From Dactylosporangium sucinum (GTDB lineage: Bacteria > Actinomycetota > Actinomycetes > Mycobacteriales > Micromonosporaceae): a stretch of DNA of 64,000 bases. Both the position numbers and the translations under genes were made by a program. Below, piece by piece: positions 6,409 to 13,990 of this stretch. The notes under the pieces are model-generated. The model saw only the letters and a program-made list of their open reading frames with translations. It had not been told where the DNA came from and made no database searches. The stretch spans positions 1 to 64,000 of the forward strand of contig NZ_BMPI01000038.1 of NCBI RefSeq assembly GCF_014647515.1, in the 5' to 3' direction. The stretch's first letter is position 1. Every line of letters starts with the position of its first letter.

Positions 6409-7161
6409 TCAGACAGCGGAGACCTCGACCTTTCGGCCCGCCTTCGCCGGAGCCTTGCGGGTACGGGTGGTCGCCTTCACGGCCGGGCGCAGCGCCTTGA
6501 CCACCGCGTCCAGCGGGCTCCCGGCGTCCGCCTCCGCACGGTCCCGGAGAACCGTCAACTTGCCGATGACCAGGTCAAGCGACTTGCGCAGTGCTTCCAC
6601 GTCGCTGTGCCGCTCCGGCATCGGGTAGTTTGCGACGTCCAACGTGCCGAGCATCGCCAGCATGTCCAGCACGCCCGGCGCCTGCGGCTTCACGATTTCC
6701 GCCTTGACCGGCTCGCCCGATCCGGGGCTGCCCGCGTTGGTCGGCTCCACCTTCGCTGAGTCAGATGACTCACCCTTCGGCTTGTTCGGCGTGACCGTCT
6801 CGCCCTTCGCCTTGCGCTGCTCACGGCTCGCGGACGACTGCGAGATACCGAGCACGGCAGCAAGCGCGCGGGAGGATGCTCCGGCTTCGGTCAGCCGCTT
6901 GACCACGGCATCCTGTTGCGACTTCATAAGCCGGAGGCGCACCCCGAGGTGAGCGTCGCACCAGGCTTCCCACGTCGGGAAGTCGAGCGGCTTCCACACC
7001 TTCCCGACGTACGCGGTCGCGATCATGTCCAACGTGGCATCGGTGAATACGCCCTTGAGCTTTCCGGTCAGCGCTTCCGCCTGCTCACGAGTGAGCGTCT
7101 GACCGGCGGTCAGAATCGCGGCAACGGTGCCGGTCGGCGTGGTGGTGGCCTTGTCGGTCAT
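6409..7161 (-). CDS. Helix-turn-helix DNA-binding protein (ParB-HTH-like)
   Basis: The 250-residue protein starts at ATG 7161, preceded by GAAGGGG; an ATG at 7176 is also in frame but lacks a site. The helical N-terminal half has W-E-A-W-C-D-A-H-L-G-V-R-L and then a clear helix-turn-helix: V-V-K-R-L-T-E-A-G-A-S-S-R-A-L-A-A-V-L-G and I-S-Q-S-S-A-S-R-E-Q-R. This resembles the ParB/KorB HTH. A Ser/Pro/Lys linker follows, then a helical segment (about 165-215) and a basic Ala/Lys tail. No N-terminal ParB nuclease/CTPase motif is present. The linker codons contain copy 2 of the TGAGTCA palindrome, a possible self-binding site. The role may be partition, immunity or excision control. Confidence 0.6.
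   Translation of the reverse strand: MTDKATTTPTGTVAAILTAGQTLTREQAEALTGKLKGVFTDATLDMIATAYVGKVWKPLDFPTWEAWCDAHLGVRLRLMKSQQDAVVKRLTEAGASSRALAAVLGISQSSASREQRKAKGETVTPNKPKGESSDSAKVEPTNAGSPGSGEPVKAEIVKPQAPGVLDMLAMLGTLDVANYPMPERHSDVEALRKSLDLVIGKLTVLRDRAEADAGSPLDAVVKALRPAVKATTRTRKAPAKAGRKVEVSAV
6756..6771. promoter_or_regulatory. Palindrome TGAGTCA-GA-TGACTCA, copy 2
   Basis: The 16 bases CTGAGTCAGATGACTC (6756-6771) are identical to 3509-3524, and here the palindrome extends to a full 7-2-7 (6757-6772). It is inside the coding region for the E-S-S-D-S linker of the HTH protein at 6409-7161. Two exact copies 3.2 kb apart in one element suggest a protein binding site. Confidence 0.4.
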
Positions 7162-7253
7162 GTCGATCCCCTTCATTTACGCAGCCCGGCTGATCCGGCC
7201 CACTCCGCGACGGCACCGGGGTTGGCGATGCCGCACGGGCAGGGTCGGATCAG

Positions 7254-7499
7254 CTAGGCCGCGTAGCAGGCGTTCGGGTCGGCGTAGTACTCGCTGATCT
7301 CCGTCAAGATGTCGTCAACGGTCAGCCGCCAATTGGCGTCAGCCGGAGGAAAGCCACCGCGGGCAACCCATCCCCGCAACGCTTCGGCGTGCTCAATGAC
7401 GATTTTCGCGCTGATGGTCGCGGTCCACTCCGGGGTGGACGGGTTAGCCCACACGCCGTGGTCGGCGATGATGTCCGCAAGGGTGGCGTTCGGGTCCAT
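7254..7499 (-). CDS. Small element protein, 81 aa
   Basis: GGAGGGAGA precedes ATG 7499. The product is acidic to neutral, with a probable helix-rich fold and several Trp residues (H-G-V-W-A-N, P-E-W-T-A-T, L-R-G-W-V-A-R). I recognise no domain. It is the last gene of the element before the right attachment site and is transcribed leftward, away from the boundary. A GGCGCC/GGCGCC stem (7518-7534) lies between its start and the boundary. Confidence 0.5.
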   Translation of the reverse strand: MDPNATLADIIADHGVWANPSTPEWTATISAKIVIEHAEALRGWVARGGFPPADANWRLTVDDILTEISEYYADPNACYAA

Positions 7500-7529
7500 G
7501 TCGCTCTGTCTCCCTCCGGCGCCCCTGTG

Positions 7530-7580
7530 GCGCCATCAGGAGTAACTCTCGTTTACAGGACCTGTCCGAGGCCGAGACCG
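7530..7580. other. attR: Probable right attachment site (attR) in a sigma factor gene
   Basis: Element genes end at 7499. From about 7556 onwards the DNA encodes the end of a SigE-family sigma factor in frame to its normal stop at 7690. The switch from foreign sequence to conserved sigma coding occurs around CAGGACCTGTCC (7556-7567), which is where family members normally read E-D-L-S. Serine integrases cross over at a 2-bp core, which I cannot place without the left junction or an empty site. The junction is visible, but its exact base is inferred. Confidence 0.7.
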
Positions 7581-7690
7581 CCGAGGTGCTCGGCTGCTCG
7601 GTCGGCACCGTGAAGAGCCAGGCGTCGCGCGGCCTGGAGCGGCTGCGCGGCCTGTTGGAGGCCGGCGAGCCGCAGAGGAGGGCGCGATGA
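7556..7690 (+). pseudogene. SigE-family sigma factor, region 4 remnant (disrupted by the element)
   Basis: The frame Q-D-L-S-E-A-E-T-A-E-V-L-G-C-S-V-G-T-V-K-S-Q followed by S-R-G-L-E-R-L-R is the region-4 helix-turn-helix of an actinobacterial SigE-family ECF sigma factor, which reads the -35 element. Everything upstream is replaced by element DNA, so region 2 is missing here. The 5' part presumably lies at the left junction outside the window. The TGA overlaps the ATG of the next gene, so the pair was translationally coupled before disruption. Excision would restore the gene. Confidence 0.85.
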
Positions 7691-9051
7691 ACGGGCTGGA
7701 GGAGCGGCTGCGCGACGAGATGGCCCGCTCGGTCGCCGGGGTGCGGCCGGCGCCCGACCCGCTGGGCCGGCTGCTGCGCCGACGCCGGAGCCGCGCCCGC
7801 CGGTGGGGCCTCTCGGCGCTGGGCGCCGTCCTCGTCGCCGCGGTGCTGGGCGCCCAGCCGCTCGCCGGCACCGGCGACCCCTCGCCGCAGCCCGCGCCGA
7901 CGATCGCCTTGGACGAGCAGCCGTACCTCGACGAGCCGCTGACCGACTGGACCCGCCGCCTCCTCGACGCGCCGGCGCGCGGCGCCGTGGCGGCGGGGGT
8001 CGTCGACGGGCTCACCCAGGAGCTGCTCGCCGCCCGGAACGGCTGGCACGTCAAGCCCGGGCTCGACCGCGTGAAGGTGCTCTTCGTCGCCGAGGTGGCC
8101 GGCCACCGCACGTTCGGCGCCGTGTTCCACGACGGCGTGCGAGCCCAGTACGTCGCCTCGGCCGGGCCGGCCGACGCCACCCTCACGGACCTGGCGGACG
8201 GCCGGTACGGCGCGGAGTACGGCGGGCTGTCCCCGTTGGTCCTCTCCGGCAACGCGCGCGACTACACGATCGCCGTCGTGCCGCCGGGCTGCGTCGCGGA
8301 GCCCTCGGCGCGGACGGCCGTGGGCGCGGACGGCACGCTGGAGCACACGTGGGGCGCCGGCGGCGAGTTCGTCACGCTGCCCGCCGTGGCCGTGTGGTGG
8401 CGGGTGACCTGCGGCGGCACGGTCCGCGAGGTCACGTACCGGACCGTCGTACCCGGCCGGTCACCCGTGACCGACGCGCCGCCCGCCGAGCGCGGGCAGG
8501 ATCTTCCCGACATCAGCGCCAAGCTTCTGCGGCAGTGGCCCGACCTGCCCGGCCTCGACGTGCGGCAGCACCGGATCCTCTGGGGCGGCACACCGCCCGG
8601 CGAGCGCCGGCCGGTCGTCGTCGCCCTGGGCGAGCTCGGCGACGGCTCGGTACAGGTCTGCGCGGTCGCCGGCACCGGCAACGCCATGCTGGTCACCGAC
8701 GTGCACGGGCAGGCCCTCCAGCAGCCGCCGAAGGACTTCCCGGAAGCTCGGATGACCACGGCCGTCGCCGCCTCGGACGCGATCGTGACGGTCCGGCTGC
8801 CGGACGACGCGACGCTCGGGTACTCCGACCGCCTGCTCGTGATCGCCCCGCCCGACGCCGCACGGCTCCGCGTCAATGGCCAGACGGTGCCGCTGACCGA
8901 CGGGGTCGGCGTGCTCACGGTGCCGGCCCCGGCCACGCTCACGATCGAGGCCCTCGACGCGGCGGGCCGCACACTGGCCACCCGGGCCGTGGCCGAGCCG
9001 CACGCCGACCGCTTCCTGGCCGGCCAGGCCGTCATCCGCGACTGGGACTAG
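7687..9051 (+). CDS. Putative anti-sigma/partner membrane protein of the disrupted sigma factor
   Basis: The ATG overlaps the stop of the sigma remnant (ATGA), the usual layout for a sigma factor and its membrane-bound regulator. The 454-residue protein has a short cytoplasmic N-terminus with an Arg cluster (L-L-R-R-R-R-S-R-A-R-R) and one membrane segment near 41-58. A large extracytoplasmic domain (about 70-454) follows that is rich in beta strands and has a few cysteines. No zinc-binding HxxxCxxC anti-sigma motif is seen in the N-terminus, so the anti-sigma role rests on position and topology. With the sigma gene cut, its native promoter is gone and expression may depend on the element. Confidence 0.6.
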   Translation: MNGLEERLRDEMARSVAGVRPAPDPLGRLLRRRRSRARRWGLSALGAVLVAAVLGAQPLAGTGDPSPQPAPTIALDEQPYLDEPLTDWTRRLLDAPARGAVAAGVVDGLTQELLAARNGWHVKPGLDRVKVLFVAEVAGHRTFGAVFHDGVRAQYVASAGPADATLTDLADGRYGAEYGGLSPLVLSGNARDYTIAVVPPGCVAEPSARTAVGADGTLEHTWGAGGEFVTLPAVAVWWRVTCGGTVREVTYRTVVPGRSPVTDAPPAERGQDLPDISAKLLRQWPDLPGLDVRQHRILWGGTPPGERRPVVVALGELGDGSVQVCAVAGTGNAMLVTDVHGQALQQPPKDFPEARMTTAVAASDAIVTVRLPDDATLGYSDRLLVIAPPDAARLRVNGQTVPLTDGVGVLTVPAPATLTIEALDAAGRTLATRAVAEPHADRFLAGQAVIRDWD

Positions 9052-9056
9052 CGTGG

Positions 9057-10277
9057 CTACCGGGCGCCGAACAGCTCGCGCACGGCCGCCGAGTCCGCGC
9101 CGGCCCGCAGGAGCTCGACCGCGTCGACCCGCCGGCCGTCGGGACCGATCAGCACACCGCGGACGGCGGGATGCTCCAGCCGCCAACCACGCCGCAGTAG
9201 GTGATCCTCGATCAACGACACCGCCGGGTCACCCGCCGCGAACTCGTGGTGGCCTCCGGCGTGCCCGCACTCGCCGGTGGCCGCTCCTGTCCGGATCGCC
9301 CGGATCGCCTCGACGTCGTCGGCCACGTCGCGGCCGAGTGCGGCGGCCACGTGGGCACGGACCAGACGGGCGTCCTTCGCTGCCCGCCGTCTCCACCGGC
9401 GGGCCGGCGCCGTCTCGTACGTCCGCCACCACAGCACCGTCGGGACGGACTGCGCGATCAATCCGCGGACGAGCCGCCGCTGCTCGCGGACCGACAGCGG
9501 CGCCACCGGTACGGCATCCGCCGACGCGACCAGGGGCAGCGACTCCCGGCCGAGCGCGGCCAGCGCGCCGGACAGCCGCGGGTGCAGGCGGGCCAGCGCC
9601 GTCGCCGTCTCCGTGTCCCACTGCGCGTCGCCGAGCCCGTGCCGAACCGCACGATCCCAGCCGTCGACCAGGTCGCTGAACTGCCACCACCACTGCCCGA
9701 GCAGTGGCGGACCGGACTCGACCCGGAACAGCAGATAACCGGCCTCCGCCACGTTGGCCAGTGCGACTGCCCGCGCCGCCGGCTCCGCGCCGCCGGCGGC
9801 AGTGATCGCCGCGCGGTCCCCCGCGTCCTGGAGCTCGGCCACGTACGGGTCGGGCTCGCGGCGCGGAGTGACCGGAGGCTCCTGCGTCGCCTCGTCCCAG
9901 ACCGCGTCGGACCATTTGGCGAGGGCACGGTCGGCCCGGCGGGCGTCCGGGCGGTGCAGCAGCGCCAGTTCCTGACCGACCAGGGCCCGCAGCTCCGTCG
10001 TGGTCAGGACGCTGAGCAGGGGGAGTCCGATGATCAGATGCCGGCCGTACAGGTTTGCCTCGCGGGTGACGGCGGCGTCCGCCGTCAACCACACCCGCGT
10101 GCTCGGCGGCAGGCCGAGCGTCCGCGTCACCCCCGCGACCAAGGCGTGCAGCGCGGGCTGGCCGGCCGCCGTCACCGGTAGGGTGCCGGGCCGCGAACCG
10201 AACCCTGGGGCCGTACGCCCGGCCGGCTTGTCCGCCGCCGAGTCATGCTGTCCCGAGATCATCACGGCAGTCTTCAC
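9057..10277 (-). CDS. Degenerate M48-family (HtpX-like) protein
   Basis: The segment L-Y-G-R-H-L-I-I-G-L-P-L-L-S followed by T-E-L-R-A-L-V-G-Q-E-L-A-L-L-H-R matches the M48 metallopeptidase core. The HExxH zinc motif is replaced by QELAL, so the first histidine and the second motif histidine are missing and the protein is probably not an active protease. It is about 406 residues from GTG 10277, where GGGGA lies upstream; ATG 10262 is an alternative. A His-rich loop (E-C-G-H-A-G-G-H-H-E-F) near 360 might still bind metal. It converges on the preceding gene, with only 5 bases between the stops. Confidence 0.6.
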   Translation of the reverse strand: MKTAVMISGQHDSAADKPAGRTAPGFGSRPGTLPVTAAGQPALHALVAGVTRTLGLPPSTRVWLTADAAVTREANLYGRHLIIGLPLLSVLTTTELRALVGQELALLHRPDARRADRALAKWSDAVWDEATQEPPVTPRREPDPYVAELQDAGDRAAITAAGGAEPAARAVALANVAEAGYLLFRVESGPPLLGQWWWQFSDLVDGWDRAVRHGLGDAQWDTETATALARLHPRLSGALAALGRESLPLVASADAVPVAPLSVREQRRLVRGLIAQSVPTVLWWRTYETAPARRWRRRAAKDARLVRAHVAAALGRDVADDVEAIRAIRTGAATGECGHAGGHHEFAAGDPAVSLIEDHLLRRGWRLEHPAVRGVLIGPDGRRVDAVELLRAGADSAAVRELFGAR

Positions 10278-10378
10278 TGCCCGATCCCCGCCGGGCAACC
10301 GCCGACCGACCGCCTCCCGGGCAGCACCAGCCGACGCGGTCCAGAACTGCCTCGACGGCCCGATCGGGCCGGCATACG

Positions 10379-11323
10379 GTGGCGGGCGTGGCGGACTACA
10401 TCTCCCGCGCATACCGGGACGGCGACGCGGTCGCGGTGGCGGAGCTCATCAATGCCGCGGCCGCGGCCGGGGGCGGCCCCGGCGGGCACGCGGCCTCCGA
10501 CGTCGACGACGTGGTGCGGCACGAGATCGCCGACCCGGACGTCGACACGCTGCTGGTCCACTCCCCCGACGGTCGCCTGGTCGCCGCGGGTCTGGTGCCG
10601 TCCCCGCCGCCGGGCGGGACCCGGGTCGAGCTGTACGGCGGCGTGCACCCCGACCGGCGCGGCGCGGGCCTCGGGCAGCGGGTGCTGGCCTGGCAGCTCG
10701 ACCGGGCCGCCGCCCGCCACGCCGACGTCGCGCCGGCCGAGCCGTGGTCGGCGCAGGTGGTCACCGGCGTGGGCGACGCACCCGCGATCCGGCTGTACGA
10801 GCGGTTCGGCTTCACGCCCGTGCGCTACTTCCTCGAGATGACGGCCCCGACCGCGCCACCGCCGCCGATTGCGCCGATCGACGGGTTGACGATCCAGCGG
10901 TACCACGGGAGTCACGAACACGACGTGCACGCGCTGCACACGACGGCGTTTCGCGACCTGTGGGGCTTCCAGGAGCGCGACTTCGCCGGATGGGCGGCCC
11001 TGACGGTGGCCTCGGCGACGTTCCGCCCCGACCTGTCGAGGCTCGCGCTGGCGGGCGGCGCGCTCGTCGGCTACGTGCTCGTCTACGAGACCGACACCCC
11101 CGGCCGCCTATACGTGGGCCAGGTCGGCACCGCCCCGGCCTCCCGCGGTCGCGGCATCGCGAGCGGCCTGCTGGCCGAGGTGCTGGACGCCGCGGGCAAG
11201 GCCGGGTACTCGCGCGCGGCCCTGGACACCGACGCCGACAACCCGACGGGCGCCGCGGGTGTCTACACGAGGGTGGGATTCGCGGTCGACCAGCACGTCG
11301 TGGTGTACCAGAGGCCGCTCTGA
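10379..11323 (+). CDS. Tandem GNAT N-acetyltransferase (mycothiol synthase-like)
   Basis: The 314-residue product has two GNAT folds. The N-terminal one (about 1-155) carries the acetyl-CoA loop R-R-G-A-G-L-G-Q-R, followed by A-I-R-L-Y-E-R-F-G-F. The C-terminal one (about 165-314) carries S-R-G-R-G-I-A-S-G-L-L and a late G-V-Y-T-R-V-G-F. Two intact GNAT modules in one chain is the architecture of mycothiol synthase (MshD) and related small-molecule acetylases. Whether this is MshD or a resistance or detoxification paralogue cannot be told here. GTG 10379 or 10388 may start it. It is divergent from the M48-like gene. Confidence 0.75.
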   Translation: MAGVADYISRAYRDGDAVAVAELINAAAAAGGGPGGHAASDVDDVVRHEIADPDVDTLLVHSPDGRLVAAGLVPSPPPGGTRVELYGGVHPDRRGAGLGQRVLAWQLDRAAARHADVAPAEPWSAQVVTGVGDAPAIRLYERFGFTPVRYFLEMTAPTAPPPPIAPIDGLTIQRYHGSHEHDVHALHTTAFRDLWGFQERDFAGWAALTVASATFRPDLSRLALAGGALVGYVLVYETDTPGRLYVGQVGTAPASRGRGIASGLLAEVLDAAGKAGYSRAALDTDADNPTGAAGVYTRVGFAVDQHVVVYQRPL

Positions 11324-11355
11324 CGGGCCGGGACGGGCGGCTATGATCCCTCGCC

Positions 11356-11898
11356 ATGGCTGCGAAGCGACACGCCGGGCGGGCCCGGCGATTCGTGGGC
11401 GGCGCGGCGATCGCGCTGGCCCTGACCGCATGCACCGCACCGTCACCGGACCGGCCGGACGACGGGCAGGCCGGAGCGCGGCCGGCGCTGTGTGACGCGA
11501 CGCAGCCGGTGGAGGTCTCGCCGTTCGAGTACAACCGCGACGCGACCCGCCGGGACAAGGCGCTCGGCGTCGGCCGCGGGTACACCGGCGGCATCGCCTC
11601 GTTCGAGGGCGTCGACGCGGCCAGGCTGGCGTGGCTGCTCGACCAGCGGTACATCGACCCGTACGAGCGGCAGAACGAGGCGCCCACGGTCTGGGAGATC
11701 TTCCAGTTCCTGTGCGGGCACCCGACGGTGCGCGCCGCCGGGTACGTCGTCACCCCCGACCGCGTCGACTACCGCACCTCGATCGAGGACATCTCCGCGT
11801 CATCGATCGACGCGACGCTGCGCCCGGACGCCGAACGCTTCTGCGCCGATGCGGAGGGGAAAACGTTCGACGGCCACCTGGAGTGCTTCTGGGACTGA
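11356..11898 (+). CDS. Secreted lipoprotein of unknown function
   Basis: The N-terminus is a lipoprotein signal: basic K-R-H-A-G-R-A-R-R, hydrophobic A-I-A-L-A, and lipobox L-T-A-C at about residues 23-26. The mature part (about 155 residues) is acidic, with four further cysteines (A-L-C-D, F-L-C-G-H, F-C-A-D, E-C-F-W) that could form two disulfides, and it ends E-C-F-W-D. I do not recognise the family. It may be co-transcribed with the acetyltransferase (32-bp gap). Confidence 0.6.
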   Translation: MAAKRHAGRARRFVGGAAIALALTACTAPSPDRPDDGQAGARPALCDATQPVEVSPFEYNRDATRRDKALGVGRGYTGGIASFEGVDAARLAWLLDQRYIDPYERQNEAPTVWEIFQFLCGHPTVRAAGYVVTPDRVDYRTSIEDISASSIDATLRPDAERFCADAEGKTFDGHLECFWD

Positions 11899-11944
11899 AC
11901 CGAACGGTGGCTGATCGGGACCCGCGATCCGCCCCACGAACGGG

Positions 11945-12265
11945 TCACTCTACCGGCAGTCCGGCGCCGACCCAGTCCTCGATGCCGTCGCGGTAGACGC
12001 GCACGTCGACGTACCCCAGCTCCGCCAGCCGCGCGGCGAGCGCCTCGCCCCGCCCGCACATGGCGTTGCTGGAGTAGGTGACGATGGCCGCCGCCTTGTC
12101 GGGCAGCACGTCGCCGGCCCGCTCGCCGGCGTCCTCGGCGATCAGGTTGAGCGCGCCGGGCAGGTGCCGCTGCCCGTACGGCACGGCCGGCAGGGCATCG
12201 ACCACCGTCACGCCACCGGCGGCCATCGCGGTCTGGAGCTCATCACGTGCGATCGAAGCAGTCAT
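11945..12265 (-). CDS. Rhodanese-like protein without the usual active-site Cys
   Basis: The 106-residue single-domain rhodanese fold shows V-V-D-A-L-P, G-H-L-P-like R-H-L-P-G-A-L-N, and I-V-T-Y-S-S-N-A-M-C-G-R-G. In active family members the residue after V-Y is the catalytic Cys (Y-C-S-N); here it is Ser. A Cys five residues later may or may not replace it. It is therefore probably a sulfur-carrier-like or inactive member. ATG 12265 (M-T-A-S-I) is preferred over the longer frame to 12322, which adds an unlikely Gly/Arg stretch. Confidence 0.7.
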   Translation of the reverse strand: MTASIARDELQTAMAAGGVTVVDALPAVPYGQRHLPGALNLIAEDAGERAGDVLPDKAAAIVTYSSNAMCGRGEALAARLAELGYVDVRVYRDGIEDWVGAGLPVE

Positions 12266-12347
12266 GCCCCGATCCTGCCCGCCCGCCCCCGCGGGGACGT
12301 CCGTCGCGAGGCGGCCCCGCACCTACGCCATTCGACGTAGGCCCCCG

Positions 12348-12890
12348 CTAGCCCGGGCCGCGCAGGCCGTCGATCAGCACCGCGAGGGCGCGGGCCGGGT
12401 AGTCGCCCGTCTCGGCGGCCAGGCTGGCGCCGCGCAGCAGCGCGAGGACGTCGGGCAGCTCCACGTCCGCGCGGACGGCGCCGGCGGCCTGGGCCGCGCG
12501 CAGCAGTTCGTCGATGGCGGCGCGCATGGCGGCCTGCTGGCCGGTGTGGTTCGCCTTGACGTCGATGCCGGCGCCGCGCAGGGCGTCGGTCAGGGTCCGC
12601 TGGCGGGCCGCGTCGGCGACGATCCGGGTGAAGAACGTGAAGAACGCCGTCGCCGGGGTGGCCGTCGCGCGCAGCCGGGCCGCCTCATCCAGCAGCTGGT
12701 CGACGCGGGCGGTGACGATGGCCTGGTACAGCGCCTCCTTCGTGGCGAAGTGGCGGTACAGCGTGCCGACGCCCACCCCGGCCCGCCGCGCGATCTCGTC
12801 CATCCGCGCGGACAGCCCCTGCTCGTCGAGCACGGCCTCGGCCGCCTGCAGCACCTTCGCCCGGTTCCGGGCGGCGTCGGAGCGGATCAC
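12348..12890 (-). CDS. TetR-family repressor
   Basis: A 180-residue TetR regulator. The N-terminal helix-turn-helix (about 10-55) includes M-D-E-I-A-R-R-A-G-V-G-V-G-T-L-Y-R-H-F and A-T-K-E-A-L, the diagnostic TetR signature. The rest is a helical ligand and dimer domain. It is divergent from the aldo-keto reductase gene at 12971, and two matching inverted repeats lie between the genes, one inside the reductase promoter. It most likely represses itself and the reductase, released by a small molecule related to the reductase substrate. Confidence 0.88.
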   Translation of the reverse strand: MIRSDAARNRAKVLQAAEAVLDEQGLSARMDEIARRAGVGVGTLYRHFATKEALYQAIVTARVDQLLDEAARLRATATPATAFFTFFTRIVADAARQRTLTDALRGAGIDVKANHTGQQAAMRAAIDELLRAAQAAGAVRADVELPDVLALLRGASLAAETGDYPARALAVLIDGLRGPG

Positions 12891-12903
12891 GCCGAGGCCA
12901 CCG

Positions 12904-12953
12904 TTGACAACCGGAATCCAGGTTCCGTATCTTCAAGCGGAATCACAATTCCG
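12904..12953 (+). promoter_or_regulatory. Promoter with two TetR operator-like palindromes
   Basis: TTGACA (12904-12909) and TATCTT (12928-12933), 18 bp apart, form a good promoter for the reductase gene. CGGAATccaggTTCCG (12912-12927) fills the space between them. CGGAATcacaATTCCG (12938-12953) follows, just upstream of ATG 12971. Centre-to-centre distance is 26 bp. The arms CGGAAT/ATTCCG are shared, so both are probably bound by the divergent TetR protein. Confidence 0.75.
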
Positions 12954-12970
12954 ATTGTACCGAGGGTGGC

Positions 12971-13990
12971 ATGCGATACCTGACACTGGGCCGGTCGGGC
13001 CTGCGCGTCTCCCGCGCGTGCCTCGGCACCATGAACTTCGGCACCGACCCGCAGGCCCCCACGCCGGAGCCGGAGGCGCGCCGGATCGTCGACGCGTTCC
13101 TGGACGCGGGCCACAACCTCGTCGACACCGCCGACACGTATCGCGGCGGCACCAGCGAGGAGATCGTCGGCCGGGCGATCGCGCACCGCCGCTCGGAGGT
13201 CGTCCTGGCGACGAAGGGGGCGGCACCGCAGGGCCCCGGCCCGAACGACCGCGGCCTGTCCCGGGCCCACCTGACCCGCGCCCTGCACGCGAGCCTCCGC
13301 AGGCTGGGCACCGACTACATCGACCTGTACCAGTGCCACCTGCCCGACGCCGACACCCCGCCGGACGAGACCATGGCGACGCTCGACGGCTTCGTCCGCT
13401 CGGGAAAGGTGTTGTACCTCGGGTGCTCCAACTTCACCGCCGCCGCCATCGTCGAGGCCCAGTGGGCCGCGTCGCGGCTCGGCGGCACCCCGTTCGTGAG
13501 CCTCCAGGCCGGCTACTCGCTCATCGCGCGGGCGATCGAGCCCGAGATCATGCCCACCTGCCGGCGCCTGGGCCTGGGCGTCCTCGCCTACAGCCCGCTG
13601 GGCGGCGGCCTGCTCGCCGGCCGGTACCGCCGGGGCGCCGCCCCACCGCCCGGCACCCGGCTGGCCGAGTGGTGGGCGATGCCGAGCCCGCTGGCGCGGT
13701 CCTATGTGGAGGGTATCCTCGCCGCCCCGCACTTCGACATCGCCGACGAGGTCGAAGCCGTGGCCGCCGAACTGGGCACGGAGCCGGCGACCGTCGCCCT
13801 CGCCTGGCTGGGCGCCCGCCCCGACGTCACGTCGGTGGTCCTCGGCCCGCGCACGGCCGACCAGCTGACGGCGAACCTGGCGGCCCTGACCTACGAGCTG
13901 CCCCCGTCGACCACGGCCCGCCTGGACGAGGCAAGCCGGTCGACACTGACCCACGGGTCGCCGCCGCCCGCGGCGAGGTGGGCCTCGTAG
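12971..13990 (+). CDS. Aldo-keto reductase
   Basis: A 339-residue NADP-dependent aldo-keto reductase with a TIM-barrel fold. The catalytic tetrad is visible: D-T-A-D-T-Y (Asp and Tyr), L-A-T-K-G (Lys) and Y-Q-C-H-L (His). The C-terminal NADP-binding stretch reads S-V-V-L-G-P-R-T. It reduces aldehydes or ketones; the substrate is unknown. It is controlled by the divergent TetR gene. The last 100 bases overlap the 3' end of the convergent MerR gene. This is unusual and leaves the C-terminal tail (H-G-S-P-P-P-A-A-R-W-A-S) encoded in both directions. Confidence 0.88.
   Translation: MRYLTLGRSGLRVSRACLGTMNFGTDPQAPTPEPEARRIVDAFLDAGHNLVDTADTYRGGTSEEIVGRAIAHRRSEVVLATKGAAPQGPGPNDRGLSRAHLTRALHASLRRLGTDYIDLYQCHLPDADTPPDETMATLDGFVRSGKVLYLGCSNFTAAAIVEAQWAASRLGGTPFVSLQAGYSLIARAIEPEIMPTCRRLGLGVLAYSPLGGGLLAGRYRRGAAPPPGTRLAEWWAMPSPLARSYVEGILAAPHFDIADEVEAVAAELGTEPATVALAWLGARPDVTSVVLGPRTADQLTANLAALTYELPPSTTARLDEASRSTLTHGSPPPAARWAS

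Noticed and set aside
7500..7700. tRNA-gene attachment site for the element
   Set aside because: No tRNA is present at the junction. The DNA right of the boundary is sigma factor coding sequence, which suits a serine integrase.
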